Source of the DNA: a bacterium
GTDB taxonomy: Bacteria > Omnitrophota > Gorgyraeia > Gygaellales > UBA12090
NCBI GenBank assembly: GCA_004299495.1
Contig: SCPY01000076.1
Location: forward strand, 1-14,151
Direction: 5' to 3'
DNA: 14,151 nucleotides
This document shows, one piece after another, positions 1 to 8,267 of the stretch. A program made the translations under genes and the position numbers. Within the stretch, counting starts at the first letter, position 1. Each line of letters opens with the position of its first letter. A model generated the notes under the pieces. The model was not told the DNA's origin. It did not search any database and worked only from the letters and a program-made list of their open reading frames with translations.

Positions 1-3000
1 ATAAACAGAAAGCACATGGTTAAAAACACTAATGAGGTCGTGGCGCTCTATTTTGGGCTCTTTCATACCCGATAAGCTTAAAAGGCTTTCAATAACCGCG
101 GTTGAATTTCTGACTTCGCCTTCTATGCGCTCGATATATTCCAGCACTTTCTTTTCCTTGGTTTCAAGCTTCATCCTAAGAAGATACGCGGAGCTGCTTA
201 TAACGTTAAGGGGATTGCGGATTTCATGGGATATACTTCCCGCAAGCTGGCCCAGCACCGCCAGGCGCTCCGCGACAATCAAATCTTCCTGAATCTTACG
301 TAATTGGCGGGTGCGCTCTTCAACCATTTCTTCAAGGTGCTCGCGGTGCTTATGAAGCGCGCCTTCCGCCTGTTTCATCTTTTCCACCAATCTGGCATTA
401 TCCAGGGAGATGGCCGCTTCATAGGTGAATAATTTGGTTAACCCTATCCTGTCCGCGGTAAAAACTGAATCGGACAAGCGGTTTTCCAGATAAAGGATGC
501 CGATAAGCTTATTCTGCTTGATTACCGGAAGGCAAAGCACCGACTTGAGCTTCATCTCCAGGACTTCGGGATTATCTTTGAACTCTCCCTTTTCCGAGGC
601 ATTCTCAAGAAGCACCATATCCTTGGTCCGGTGCACGTATCGGACGATCGCGTGGCATATATCTTTGGAATCTTCAAACTTTTGGTTCGGAGTCCGCACC
701 AGCTCTTTTTCTCCGGCATGGCCTTCCGCGCAGACAACCAATCCGCCGTCTTCCTCCATAATCAAATATCCGTGCTGGGCGCCGGAACTTTCCAAAACCA
801 CATTCATAATCTTGTGTAAAATTACCTTCTCCTCTACTTCCAACGGAATAATAAGAGACGATTTCATCAAATAATTAATATCGATGTTGGGCAGGGTGGA
901 AGGCAAGGCGGAAACAGAAGGCAAGGCCGTTGGCGCTTCTTCTTCAAAATATTCCGGAAATTTTTCTATCAGGATAAATTCCTTACGCTCCGCGCCGCAT
1001 CTTTTATACAAGCGGGCCGCTTCTTTGAGAAATACCCCCGCGGCGCCTATGGATTTTTTACCTGCTTTCTCGCCGTTTTGGCCGCGCGAAGAATCTCCCT
1101 CAATCAGTTCGCCTAAGCGTTCATAGAGCTGCCCTTCTAAAAAGGTGTACCGGTTTTGGCAGGCAAGGGCTATGGCGTCGATATACAGGCCCCTTGCCGT
1201 CCTTCGGTCCGCGGTAACCATTTCCAGCTCCGCGCGCAGGAATGCCAGGTATGGCCCTAATAAAGGGCCCAAAGACGCCCAGGTTTCAACCTTTTTTATC
1301 AAAGGATTTATGTAAGAAAACAGCTCGTCTTTATCTTTATATTTAATTCCTCTCTGGTGGAGGCGAAGCGCGTTAAGCGCCAAAAAGACATGCCATTGGC
1401 GCTTGAGCACATTATCGGTCAATCCCGTCAGGTACTTCCTTACGCCCTGCAGATACTCCTCGGCCTTCTCGTATTCGCCGAAATAATAATGCGCAAGCCC
1501 CATGTGCACGAAATAACTGCCCGAGGCGGCTACATGATTATCTTTTTCCCAAAGCTTAAGCTTTTCCTCCATCGCTACGGGAACATAGCTTCTCTTCATC
1601 GGCTCTATCCAGCCGGCCTGCACCGCCTCCGCCAGGCGGATAGAAAAATATAGATGGTATTTCTTGGAAAATTCCAGGCACTCAACGGCGCAGGCTTCAA
1701 TATCTTTAAAATCGCTCCCCTGCACCTGGAGGTTCCACATAAGCGGCCCGTAGGAAAGCCCCGCGTTATAGAGGTCGCCGGAGTTCTTGCCGCACTGAAT
1801 GGATTTCAGGCAGTAACTGATGATTTCTTCGGGATGCCCCCTTGAATGCGCGTTACACCAAACAATCCCGTTCATGCCGCGCGTGGCGCCGAAGGTGTTC
1901 GGATATTTCGCGGACAAATTGCGCGCAAGGTCCTCGTACTTAAAGGCCTTTTCAAACTCCTCCTTCTCTCCCAGGCACAACCCCATAATACTGAAAGAGT
2001 AAATAACCGACTCATCCATACCGCCGGCCAGGCAATGCTGGGTGGACTGCGCCGCGGAAAGATAAAGCTGAGGCACAAGGCCTGACATATACAGGTCCGG
2101 AATGAGCTCGCTGTAGAAAGCCAATTCTATCTTGTTCTTCCTGTCCTTGGTAAACTGCATATTAAGGATGGCATCCCAGACGTCTATATTCTTGGATTCT
2201 ATCTCGGCCATCAACCGTTCCCTTTTTGCCTCTGCCTGCGCGGGGTCGCTCGGGATTGATTTGTCGAAATAGGCCAGGCCGCGGTTTGCGGTTTCAATGG
2301 CCTTGATAAAATTCCCGATGGAAGACAACGATGTAGTCTGCTCTGCCAATGCCTCGGCTTTATCCAGGTCTGTTTTTGCCCTGTCGAGCAGCTGATTAAG
2401 CAATTGTTCCGAACCTTTATAGTTGCCGCACATAAGCTCGGTTTTTGCTGATTTTTGATAAATCTTAAAGGCCTTTTCATACTCTTTAGTCCAGCAGTCC
2501 TCAGGCAGGCTCTCCCTTGCCAGCCTAAAGTATTCGTTAGCCGCTTCCGTAGCCAGCGCGTCCAGGGCCTTGTTTCCCGCGTGATAATTTATGTCCGACA
2601 GCCTATAGGCGAACTTTGCGTCCAATTCCTTGGGCCTGCCCAGGTTTAAATGGGCCGCCATGGAAAAAAGATTAAATATATTATCGAAGTGTTCCAATTC
2701 CGCTCCCTCAGGAATACTTGATAACAGGTGCCCGCCTATTGTCCAGTGTATCTGGCGCCGCCTCTCTTTATCTATGGCGCTCAACACCGCCTCCTGCACG
2801 CGGTCGTGCACAAACTGCAAGTCATCCCTGCTTTCCATTATAAGCCCCTGGGTAAGAGCGGCTTTTAAGGTCTCAAAGGCGTTCAATAAAGTTATCTCCT
2901 TGACCATTGAAATCTCAGTGGGAGAAAAACGGTTTCCCATGCAGGCGCAGTATTCAAGAAGCTCAATGGTAAGGGGGGGAAGCTTTTTGACCTTGGCGCT

Positions 3001-4827
3001 AAAAAGCGCCACTACCGTAGGCGGCATATTTGATTCCCGTATCTTGTTGATATTCCATTGCCAGTTCCTCTTTTCATCAAGGAAAAGCAGGTTTTCATTG
3101 TTAAGATAGGAGAGTATCTCGCTTACGAACAGTGGGTTTCCCTCCGAAAGGTCTGCGATGAAATTGGAAAGCTCCTTGGTCTGAGAAAGGGGCGAATCCA
3201 GGATATAGGAAACCATCTCATGGCAGTGCTCGGGCTTTAACGGCCCGAGCCTGGCTTCCTTGAGCGGACCTTTATTCTCATGGATATCGTTGATGAGCCG
3301 GGTAAGCGGATGCGCCGGGCTTACCTCGTTATGGCGGTACGCCCCTATAAAAAAGAGGTATTTATAGTCATTATAATTGGCGAAGAGGCTTTCTAAGAAA
3401 TCAAAGGTCGCTATATCGCACCACTGAAGGTCATCGATGAAAAGGGTAAGCGGGCTTTCCTCGCTGGCAAGGCAGGCCAGAAATTTTCCGAAAAGGTCGT
3501 TAAAGCGGTTTCTGGCTTCTACCGGCGGGAGAGGCTTGGCTTCAGGCTGAGGCCCCAGCAATACCTCTAATTCGGGGACGACATCGGTTATTACCCTGCC
3601 GTTACTGCCCAAGGCGGCGAGGATTCTTTGCTTCCAGACATCTACCCTTTCGTCGCTCTCTGTCAGAAATGTCCTGATTAAATTGCGCAGGCTCTGGATA
3701 AGGGCGCTATAGGGAATGTTTTTCTGATAAAGGTCAAATTTTCCCGAGGAAAAATAACCCCGGCGCTTGACAATCGGCCTTTGAAGCTCCTGTATCAGAC
3801 GGGTTTTCCCTATACCGGGCAGGCCCGATATGAAGAGAGAGCGGAATAACCCCCTGGACGCCTGATCGTATTCGTCCAAGATTAATTTTGCCTCGTCGTC
3901 GCGGCCGACCATCTTTGATATGAAGGTAACCCGCCGCGTATAATCATATACCCCCAGAGGAAATTCTGAGACAACCCCTTCGTCAGAATATTCGTTGCGG
4001 CACTGCACAAGGTCGGCAAGCAGCCCGGAGCCGCTTTGGTAACGTTTCTCGGGCTGCTTCAGTACGAGTTTAGCGATTATCTTGCCTAAGGTGCGCGGGA
4101 TTTCAGGGTTTAATTCGCTGGCATACGGCGCCTCTTCCGCCAGATGGGAATGAATCAACTCCAGCGGGTCAAGCGAAAAGAAGGGAAGCTTACCGGTCAG
4201 AAGCTCGTAGAAAATGATGCCCAGGGTGTAAAGGTCAGAGGCAAAATCCACCCTGTGATTTATGCGCCCGGTCTGCTCAGGAGAGGTATACGCCAGGGTC
4301 CCGGCGACAAATGAACGGTCGTAAATAAAGTGGCTGACCTCACGGACATCAATAGAAGAGATAAAGTCAACCAGGCGGATATCAAGGCTTTTGGGGTGTA
4401 TTAAAATGTTATGCGGCTTCAGGCCGCCGTAGATTATGCCTCCCTCATGAATTTTATTAATCGCCTGGGTCAGAAGGCAGCTTACGGTAAAGAAATCTTT
4501 TAAAGAAATCTTACCCTGCGACGCGGCCCATTCATCGAGGGGAATTCCTTCAAAATATTCCCGCGTAATGAATTGAGTCTCCCCTATCACCTCAAAGGAA
4601 ATAGGCCTTATGAGCATAGGGTCGTTTAACACCTTAAGGCGCTCTATCCGTTGGTGAAAGTGAAGTTTTTGATGTTCCGGAAGGTATCCTACCTTTAGGA
4701 TCTTTAGGACCAAGGCCTTTTCGGGGTCTTTCTTATAGAAAGACTTATAGACAATTGACTGCGCGCCTTCTCCTAATTTTTGGGTAAGCTCGTAATAAGG
4801 AATTGTTATCTTGGCCTGGCTATCCAT
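1..4827 (-). CDS. Trifunctional hybrid sensor: Ser/Thr (pseudo)kinase - STAND ATPase - GAF - histidine kinase (3' end outside window)
   Basis: A single open frame of 1609 visible residues that runs off the left edge. Order of domains: protein-kinase fold at about 12-270 (Gly-rich loop GEGAQSIVY at 19-27, Lys42, SPEQTGR at 182-188); AAA/STAND ATPase at about 300-620 with Walker A GLPGIGKT (335-342) and Walker B-like FIDDLQW (463-469); a long helical, TPR-like region to about 1300; GAF domain at about 1330-1490; coiled linker; histidine-kinase dimerisation domain with H-box SHEIRNPLN, phospho-acceptor His1534. The ATP-binding domain of the histidine kinase lies beyond the window. Family members are large soluble cytoplasmic sensors; ligand and partner are unknown. 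Odd: the HRD motif reads YGG (133-135) and DFG reads DFI (154-156), so the first kinase domain is probably inactive. Start ATG is the first after an in-frame TAA and has AGAGG just upstream. The domain reading is firm; the role is not. Confidence 0.95.
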   Translation of the reverse strand, partial: MDSQAKITIPYYELTQKLGEGAQSIVYKSFYKKDPEKALVLKILKVGYLPEHQKLHFHQRIERLKVLNDPMLIRPISFEVIGETQFITREYFEGIPLDEWAASQGKISLKDFFTVSCLLTQAINKIHEGGIIYGGLKPHNILIHPKSLDIRLVDFISSIDVREVSHFIYDRSFVAGTLAYTSPEQTGRINHRVDFASDLYTLGIIFYELLTGKLPFFSLDPLELIHSHLAEEAPYASELNPEIPRTLGKIIAKLVLKQPEKRYQSGSGLLADLVQCRNEYSDEGVVSEFPLGVYDYTRRVTFISKMVGRDDEAKLILDEYDQASRGLFRSLFISGLPGIGKTRLIQELQRPIVKRRGYFSSGKFDLYQKNIPYSALIQSLRNLIRTFLTESDERVDVWKQRILAALGSNGRVITDVVPELEVLLGPQPEAKPLPPVEARNRFNDLFGKFLACLASEESPLTLFIDDLQWCDIATFDFLESLFANYNDYKYLFFIGAYRHNEVSPAHPLTRLINDIHENKGPLKEARLGPLKPEHCHEMVSYILDSPLSQTKELSNFIADLSEGNPLFVSEILSYLNNENLLFLDEKRNWQWNINKIRESNMPPTVVALFSAKVKKLPPLTIELLEYCACMGNRFSPTEISMVKEITLLNAFETLKAALTQGLIMESRDDLQFVHDRVQEAVLSAIDKERRRQIHWTIGGHLLSSIPEGAELEHFDNIFNLFSMAAHLNLGRPKELDAKFAYRLSDINYHAGNKALDALATEAANEYFRLARESLPEDCWTKEYEKAFKIYQKSAKTELMCGNYKGSEQLLNQLLDRAKTDLDKAEALAEQTTSLSSIGNFIKAIETANRGLAYFDKSIPSDPAQAEAKRERLMAEIESKNIDVWDAILNMQFTKDRKNKIELAFYSELIPDLYMSGLVPQLYLSAAQSTQHCLAGGMDESVIYSFSIMGLCLGEKEEFEKAFKYEDLARNLSAKYPNTFGATRGMNGIVWCNAHSRGHPEEIISYCLKSIQCGKNSGDLYNAGLSYGPLMWNLQVQGSDFKDIEACAVECLEFSKKYHLYFSIRLAEAVQAGWIEPMKRSYVPVAMEEKLKLWEKDNHVAASGSYFVHMGLAHYYFGEYEKAEEYLQGVRKYLTGLTDNVLKRQWHVFLALNALRLHQRGIKYKDKDELFSYINPLIKKVETWASLGPLLGPYLAFLRAELEMVTADRRTARGLYIDAIALACQNRYTFLEGQLYERLGELIEGDSSRGQNGEKAGKKSIGAAGVFLKEAARLYKRCGAERKEFILIEKFPEYFEEEAPTALPSVSALPSTLPNIDINYLMKSSLIIPLEVEEKVILHKIMNVVLESSGAQHGYLIMEEDGGLVVCAEGHAGEKELVRTPNQKFEDSKDICHAIVRYVHRTKDMVLLENASEKGEFKDNPEVLEMKLKSVLCLPVIKQNKLIGILYLENRLSDSVFTADRIGLTKLFTYEAAISLDNARLVEKMKQAEGALHKHREHLEEMVEERTRQLRKIQEDLIVAERLAVLGQLAGSISHEIRNPLNVISSSAYLLRMKLETKEKKVLEYIERIEGEVRNSTAVIESLLSLSGMKEPKIERHDLISVFNHVLSVY

Positions 4828-4871
4828 AATCCTCTTAGAAGCTGGTTTATGCTCATTTATCTCTTACTTAA

Positions 4872-4900
4872 AATATACCATATATTTACGGCATGTTCAA
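4872..4900 (-). promoter_or_regulatory. Probable sigma70-type promoter of the hybrid sensor gene
   Basis: On the minus strand TTGAAC (4895-4900) and TATATT (4872-4877) are separated by exactly 17 bases, giving a leader of about 40 bases before the ATG at 4827. The match is moderate and the region is AT-rich, so chance is possible. It implies that the sensor is transcribed apart from the iron operon that ends at 5080. Confidence 0.45.
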
Positions 4901-5057
4901 GGAAGAATCAGAGAATGACAAAGAGGCTATAGGCAAAGAATGCACCCTCACAATCGCAACTTCCCATGAAAAGGATTTACTAAAGAAACTTTTCAGGATT
5001 CGGGATGCGGCATGGCCAAAGACGCCCATAGGCGTTTCTTTGAGCCATTATTTATAA
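4893..5057 (+). CDS. Possible 54-residue small protein, unrecognised
   Basis: An ATG-started frame on the plus strand fills most of the gap between the sensor gene and the DtxR-FeoA gene. The predicted product starts MFKEESEND, is charged in its first half and ends WPKTPIGVSLSHYL. There is no signal peptide or membrane segment and I do not recognise a family. No ribosome binding site is visible before the ATG (TTTACGGC precedes it), and the start overlaps the proposed minus-strand promoter of the sensor gene. It could equally be a decayed gene fragment or a chance frame. It is the only content I can suggest for this 250-base gap. Confidence 0.22.
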   Translation: MFKEESENDKEAIGKECTLTIATSHEKDLLKKLFRIRDAAWPKTPIGVSLSHYL

Positions 5058-5079
5058 CTAATGAGGAAAAGACGGCGAG

Positions 5080-5721
5080 TCACTTCGTCAGGCGCACATA
5101 GATGCTTGAGGCAAGCTCCTTGTCAATGGCAAATTGGGACTGGCCCAATTGCAGGACATAGGAAGGAAATTTTTGTAAGAGCGAAATAGACATTCCCGGA
5201 AGCACGCCTATACTCATCAGCTTTTGCATCTGGGAATTGTCTTTGGCATGCAGATAGGCAACCTCACCCCGGTTCTTTATTTCTAATTCCGAAAGCGTGG
5301 AGATAAATTTCATCAGCTGCTTTTTCTCCTTTTCCTGACAGCACCTTCCGGGGGGAATTGGCTTTCCGTGCGGGCAAACCTTAGGGTGGCCGAGGGTAGT
5401 GCATACGCTATCCTCTAAGCCCTCGTGCAATAAATGCTCAAACTTACAGCTGGCTTCATTGATAACCTGCTTCTTGACATCCAGGATATCCGCCATCAAA
5501 CGCTCAGCCAGACGGTGGCGCCTGAGGGCGGCCCGGGCCTCAAGCTTACCTTTTTCAAGAAGATGGATATGCCCGGCATCGCGCCGGATAAAGCCGAGTT
5601 TCGCTAATTCCTCTATGGCCGGGTCGTCACGCACCGCGCCCAGCTCCAGAGGTTTTTTCCCTTGTTCTTCAAGCTGAATCGCTAAGGCCTCTAATATTTC
5701 TTCGGCATGTTCTGATAACAT
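5080..5721 (-). CDS. DtxR-family metal-dependent repressor fused to FeoA domain
   Basis: 213 residues. The N-terminal part (about 5-60) is a short winged-helix region; 60-128 is the DtxR dimerisation and metal-binding region, with the family ligands recognisable: His69 and Glu73 (RHRLAER), Cys92, Glu95 and His96 (SCKFEH), then GHPKVCPHGKPIP (111-123) followed by a CC pair. Residues about 148-212 form an SH3-like FeoA domain (GEVAYLHAK...MSIGVLPGMSI...FAIDKELASSIYVR). DtxR-type proteins bind DNA when loaded with Fe(II) or Mn(II); FeoA assists the FeoB transporter. The gene is last in the iron operon, 24 bases after the FeoB membrane gene, with AAGGAG six bases before the ATG. Probable role: iron-responsive regulation tied to Feo transport. 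A manganese response cannot be excluded. No separate feoA gene is in the window, so this domain may serve as FeoA. Confidence 0.9.
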   Translation of the reverse strand: MLSEHAEEILEALAIQLEEQGKKPLELGAVRDDPAIEELAKLGFIRRDAGHIHLLEKGKLEARAALRRHRLAERLMADILDVKKQVINEASCKFEHLLHEGLEDSVCTTLGHPKVCPHGKPIPPGRCCQEKEKKQLMKFISTLSELEIKNRGEVAYLHAKDNSQMQKLMSIGVLPGMSISLLQKFPSYVLQLGQSQFAIDKELASSIYVRLTK

Positions 5722-5745
5722 CTCATTCTCCTTGCTTTATGTTAA

Positions 5746-7230
5746 TTATAAAACTATATGAAATAAATTCAAAATAATATTTAGTAAATACCCGACGCCA
5801 AAAGAAAAAAACAATATAAATATTGACATCGCGATGCCCATCCTTATGCCCCGCTCTTTCACATTCATCAGCAATTGGGCGATGCAGGGCAAAAACAGGG
5901 TGAGCGTTACGCAGGCAACCACCAACTGATTGCCGGACAAAAGGCCTTCTTTTTTGAGGTCATATAATCCAGCCGCCCCGTAATCCCTGCGGAAAAATCC
6001 GAATAAAAAGGCAACCGCGGCTTTAAGCGGCAGGCCTAACCAGGAAATGGGATGCTCTAAAATCTTCACAAAGAAGCCGAAAATCCCGGTAATCTGGCCC
6101 AGCCAGATAAGAAGCGAAGCAAAGATAAATAAGGGGAGTATCTCTTTAAAATACCATTTAAGCCGGCTGTAGGTTTTGCGCAGGATATTGGATAATTGAG
6201 GAAGGCGCAGCGGAGGTATTTCCATATAAAATGTAGGCAGTTCCCCTGGCATAATCTTTGACGCCAGAAATCCGACGAGCAAAAAAACAAGAATGATTAC
6301 CCCAAGCCAGACGATTAAACCTAAAGGCCTTCCCTCTAAAAGCGCCAGGATTACCCCCATCTGCGCTGAACAGGGAATCGCCAAAGCCAATAACAGAGTG
6401 GCAATAATTCTTTCTCTTTTTGTAGGCAGGGTACGTGTTACCATCGTAGCCATAGTATCACAACCAAAACCCAGTACCAGAGGAATTACCGCCCGGCCGG
6501 AAAGGCCTATTCTTTTAAAAAGCTGGTCAACGAGCATCGCCAGGCGCGGCAGATACCCTGTATCCTCCACAATGGCAAAGGCAAAAAAGAATGTGGCCAC
6601 AATGGGCAGAATTATGGCAAAGGCATAGCGCACGCCCAGGGTAATTACGCCGTATTCGCCCACCAGCAAATCCTGCAAAAGTTTAAATGGCAGAGCGGAA
6701 TTCACCAATTGGGTCACCCAGGGATTAATATAACTTCCAAAAACCCTATCCTCCAGAAAATCCACCAATACACCCGCGCCGAAGGTACCCACAAATTTAT
6801 ATAGCCCGTAGTAAAGGATACACAGGAGAATCGGCGCGCCGCTCCAGGGATTCATCATAATTCGGCTGATACGCTCTTGTAAACTCACGATTGGATTCTT
6901 GGCAAAGGCCATTACCCGCCCCGAAATCCGGCTTGCCTCCTGCTGACGCCTCAAGCTGACAATATAGTTGAGGGGCTGAGAATAGCTGTTTTTTGCCTCC
7001 TGGATAATTTTCCCTATCAAAGGAAAGCTATCCGGATCTCTTGACTTGACCAGCCTTAGAATCTCCTCGTCTTCCTGCAAAATCAGAAGGACAAGCGCGC
7101 GCTTGGTAATCCGGTAGTCTCCGGATTTCAATAATTCCTGGATTTTAGATATAAAAATCTCTAAGGTATCGCTGTAACCGATACCGCGCAAACGCGCGCT
7201 TTCGCTTTTTTTAAGATTTTGATTTTGCAT
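5746..7230 (-). CDS. feoB: FeoB membrane-permease half (helical domain plus Gate/transmembrane region)
   Basis: 494 residues. Residues 1-125 are cytosolic and helical and match the region that follows the G domain in ordinary FeoB. From about 130 come the membrane segments with FeoB landmarks: VEDTGYLPR (221-229), Gate motif GFGCDTMATM (254-263, usually GFGCNVPAIM), PCSAQ (286-290, usually SCSAR), GFFRRDYGAAGL (411-422) and LFLPCIAQ (445-452). The gating Cys residues 257 and 287 are kept, while the Asn-Val-Pro following the first is replaced by Asp-Thr-Met. It imports Fe(II) through the inner membrane. There is no G domain in this protein; that is encoded by the upstream gene, which overlaps it by 20 bases in another frame, so the two are likely translationally coupled and act as a complex. 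Together they give about 660 residues, near a normal FeoB. Confidence 0.93.
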   Translation of the reverse strand: MQNQNLKKSESARLRGIGYSDTLEIFISKIQELLKSGDYRITKRALVLLILQEDEEILRLVKSRDPDSFPLIGKIIQEAKNSYSQPLNYIVSLRRQQEASRISGRVMAFAKNPIVSLQERISRIMMNPWSGAPILLCILYYGLYKFVGTFGAGVLVDFLEDRVFGSYINPWVTQLVNSALPFKLLQDLLVGEYGVITLGVRYAFAIILPIVATFFFAFAIVEDTGYLPRLAMLVDQLFKRIGLSGRAVIPLVLGFGCDTMATMVTRTLPTKRERIIATLLLALAIPCSAQMGVILALLEGRPLGLIVWLGVIILVFLLVGFLASKIMPGELPTFYMEIPPLRLPQLSNILRKTYSRLKWYFKEILPLFIFASLLIWLGQITGIFGFFVKILEHPISWLGLPLKAAVAFLFGFFRRDYGAAGLYDLKKEGLLSGNQLVVACVTLTLFLPCIAQLLMNVKERGIRMGIAMSIFILFFSFGVGYLLNIILNLFHIVL

Positions 7231-7708
7231 GCTCTTCTATCCTGCCTCTTAATATATCCATTCCTTTGCCTGTAGTTGAAACCGCCTCTACCACAGGAAC
7301 AGCCAATTCCTTTTCTAAATTCCGGCTATCAAGCTTCATCCCTGCCTTTTGCGCCTCATCCATAATGTTTAAGACCAAGATAACCGGCAAGCCCGCCTCT
7401 AAAAGCTGTAAGGTCAGGGGTAGCATCCGCTCTAAATTCCTGGCATCAATCACATGCAGGATTACCGCGGGCTGTTCATCTAACAAAATGGAACGGGCAA
7501 CCCTCTCCTCCTCGGTAATAGAAAACAAGGAATACATCCCCGGGGTATCAATGACCTCAAACTCCTCCTCGCCGAACTTTGCCTTTCCCCGGGAAACCTC
7601 AACCGTGGTCCCGGGATAATTTGAGACCGTAGCGTAACTTCCGGTGAGATTATTAAACAATACCGATTTTCCCACGTTAGGCGAGCCGACTATGGCAATT
7701 TTACGCAT
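7211..7708 (-). CDS. feoB: FeoB GTPase-domain half
   Basis: 165 residues, equal to the N-terminal G domain of FeoB and nothing more. All GTPase motifs are seen: G1 GSPNVGKS (8-15), G2 NYPGTT (30-35), G3 DTPGMYSL (54-61), G4 NIMD (114-117) and G5-like VSTTGKG (143-149). In the family, GTP binding and hydrolysis control Fe(II) passage through the membrane part. Here that part is a separate gene downstream, overlapping by 20 bases and read in the +1 frame relative to this one; the break falls exactly at the linker between G domain and helical domain. The start is 4 bases after the stop of the FMN-binding protein gene, so the two are coupled; the ribosome binding site is weak. A real natural split is more likely than a sequencing slip because this gene ends in a clean domain boundary and the next has its own ATG. 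Confidence 0.93.
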   Translation of the reverse strand: MRKIAIVGSPNVGKSVLFNNLTGSYATVSNYPGTTVEVSRGKAKFGEEEFEVIDTPGMYSLFSITEEERVARSILLDEQPAVILHVIDARNLERMLPLTLQLLEAGLPVILVLNIMDEAQKAGMKLDSRNLEKELAVPVVEAVSTTGKGMDILRGRIEEHAKSKS

Positions 7709-7712
7709 ATTC

Positions 7713-8219
7713 TTAAAGTCCGTTTCTTAATTTCTCAACCAGGGAAAGCGCCTTTCTTACCGCAGAGGCAGCGGCCCGGGATGAAATAGTTGCCTGGGTT
7801 ACCGCGTCAATATCCCGGCCAATCGCCACATCGTCTTTTAAGGATTTGCCGCCAAACTGCCTCAGGAAAGACCTGCGTTTGATTTCAGAGCCAAAGAGGT
7901 CGCGGAATTCAATGACGTAAACCTCTAAAACCTCGCCCTGAGCGTCTATCCCCACCAAAAAAGTGATAGGCTTGATTTTTCCTTTTTCATTAAGCACCAC
8001 CGCCCAGCCCAAAACCTCGCCATTTTTAAAGACGGCGTACGCCTCAAATTCCTGCTGGCCTACAGTATGGATTTCTCTCTTATATTCTTGACGGCTTGGA
8101 AAAATCTGCCTTATCGCATCTTCTACGCTGATATAAACATCGGCCGGGCAAGCAAAAGAGAGCAGAAATATCCAACCTGCCATAAAAAATACGCTTCTCT
8201 TTACCGGTATAGTTTTCAT
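7713..8219 (-). CDS. Exported FMN-binding (flavinylated) domain protein
   Basis: 168 residues from the ATG chosen here. Residues 1-25 form a signal peptide (MKTIPVKRS then hydrophobic, ending near FACPADV). The rest is an FMN_bind domain as in NqrC/RnfG and periplasmic flavoproteins: the C-terminal motif D138-AVTQAT-ISS corresponds to the DxxSGATxS flavinylation signature, with Thr144 as the probable acceptor for FMN attached by ApbE; the usual Gly is Gln. It probably moves electrons in the periplasm. Its place between a porin and feoB suggests reduction of Fe(III) to Fe(II) or another electron step linked to iron uptake; that is inference. An ATG eight codons upstream (8243) would add MVRTGGGE before the signal peptide; it has no ribosome binding site, whereas the one chosen follows an AGGGGG tract. 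No apbE gene is in the window. Confidence 0.85.
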   Translation of the reverse strand: MKTIPVKRSVFFMAGWIFLLSFACPADVYISVEDAIRQIFPSRQEYKREIHTVGQQEFEAYAVFKNGEVLGWAVVLNEKGKIKPITFLVGIDAQGEVLEVYVIEFRDLFGSEIKRRSFLRQFGGKSLKDDVAIGRDIDAVTQATISSRAAASAVRKALSLVEKLRNGL

Positions 8220-8221
8220 CT

Positions 8222-8231
8222 CCCCCCCCCC
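8222..8231 (-). repeat. Homopolymeric G10 tract at the translation start of the FMN-binding protein
   Basis: Ten consecutive G residues on the minus strand end two bases before the preferred ATG (8219) and would serve as its Shine-Dalgarno region. If translation instead began at 8243 the tract would be in the coding frame. Tracts of this length are prone to slippage, so spacing or frame could vary. The count could also be a sequencing artefact. Confidence 0.8.
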
Positions 8232-8258
8232 TGTCCGGACCATGCGCGGCCGGACAGG
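8230..8258. repeat. GC-rich inverted repeat between porin and FMN-protein genes
   Basis: Perfect 9-bp arms CCTGTCCGG (8230-8238) and CCGGACAGG (8250-8258) enclose an 11-base loop. No run of T follows in either direction (a G tract follows on the minus strand), so it is not a standard terminator. It could be an intercistronic RNA hairpin that protects the porin message or controls access to the next start. Confidence 0.7.
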
Positions 8259-8267
8259 GATGAATAT

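Noticed and set aside
1..3240. Several plus-strand frames of 60-160 codons in this region
   Set aside because: They lie opposite the continuous minus-strand frame of the hybrid sensor, whose domains are all recognisable.
7190..7235. FeoB as a pseudogene broken by a frameshift
   Set aside because: Both halves are intact, end at a domain boundary, and the second has its own ATG; kept as a natural split, with the indel option noted as a check.
5399..7619. Plus-strand frames opposite the DtxR-FeoA and FeoB genes
   Set aside because: Low-complexity mirror frames of well-recognised minus-strand genes; no ribosome sites or families.
8220..8243. Upstream ATG (8243) as the start of the FMN-binding protein
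   Set aside because: No ribosome site before it; it would place MVRTGGGE and the G tract in front of a good signal peptide that starts at 8219.
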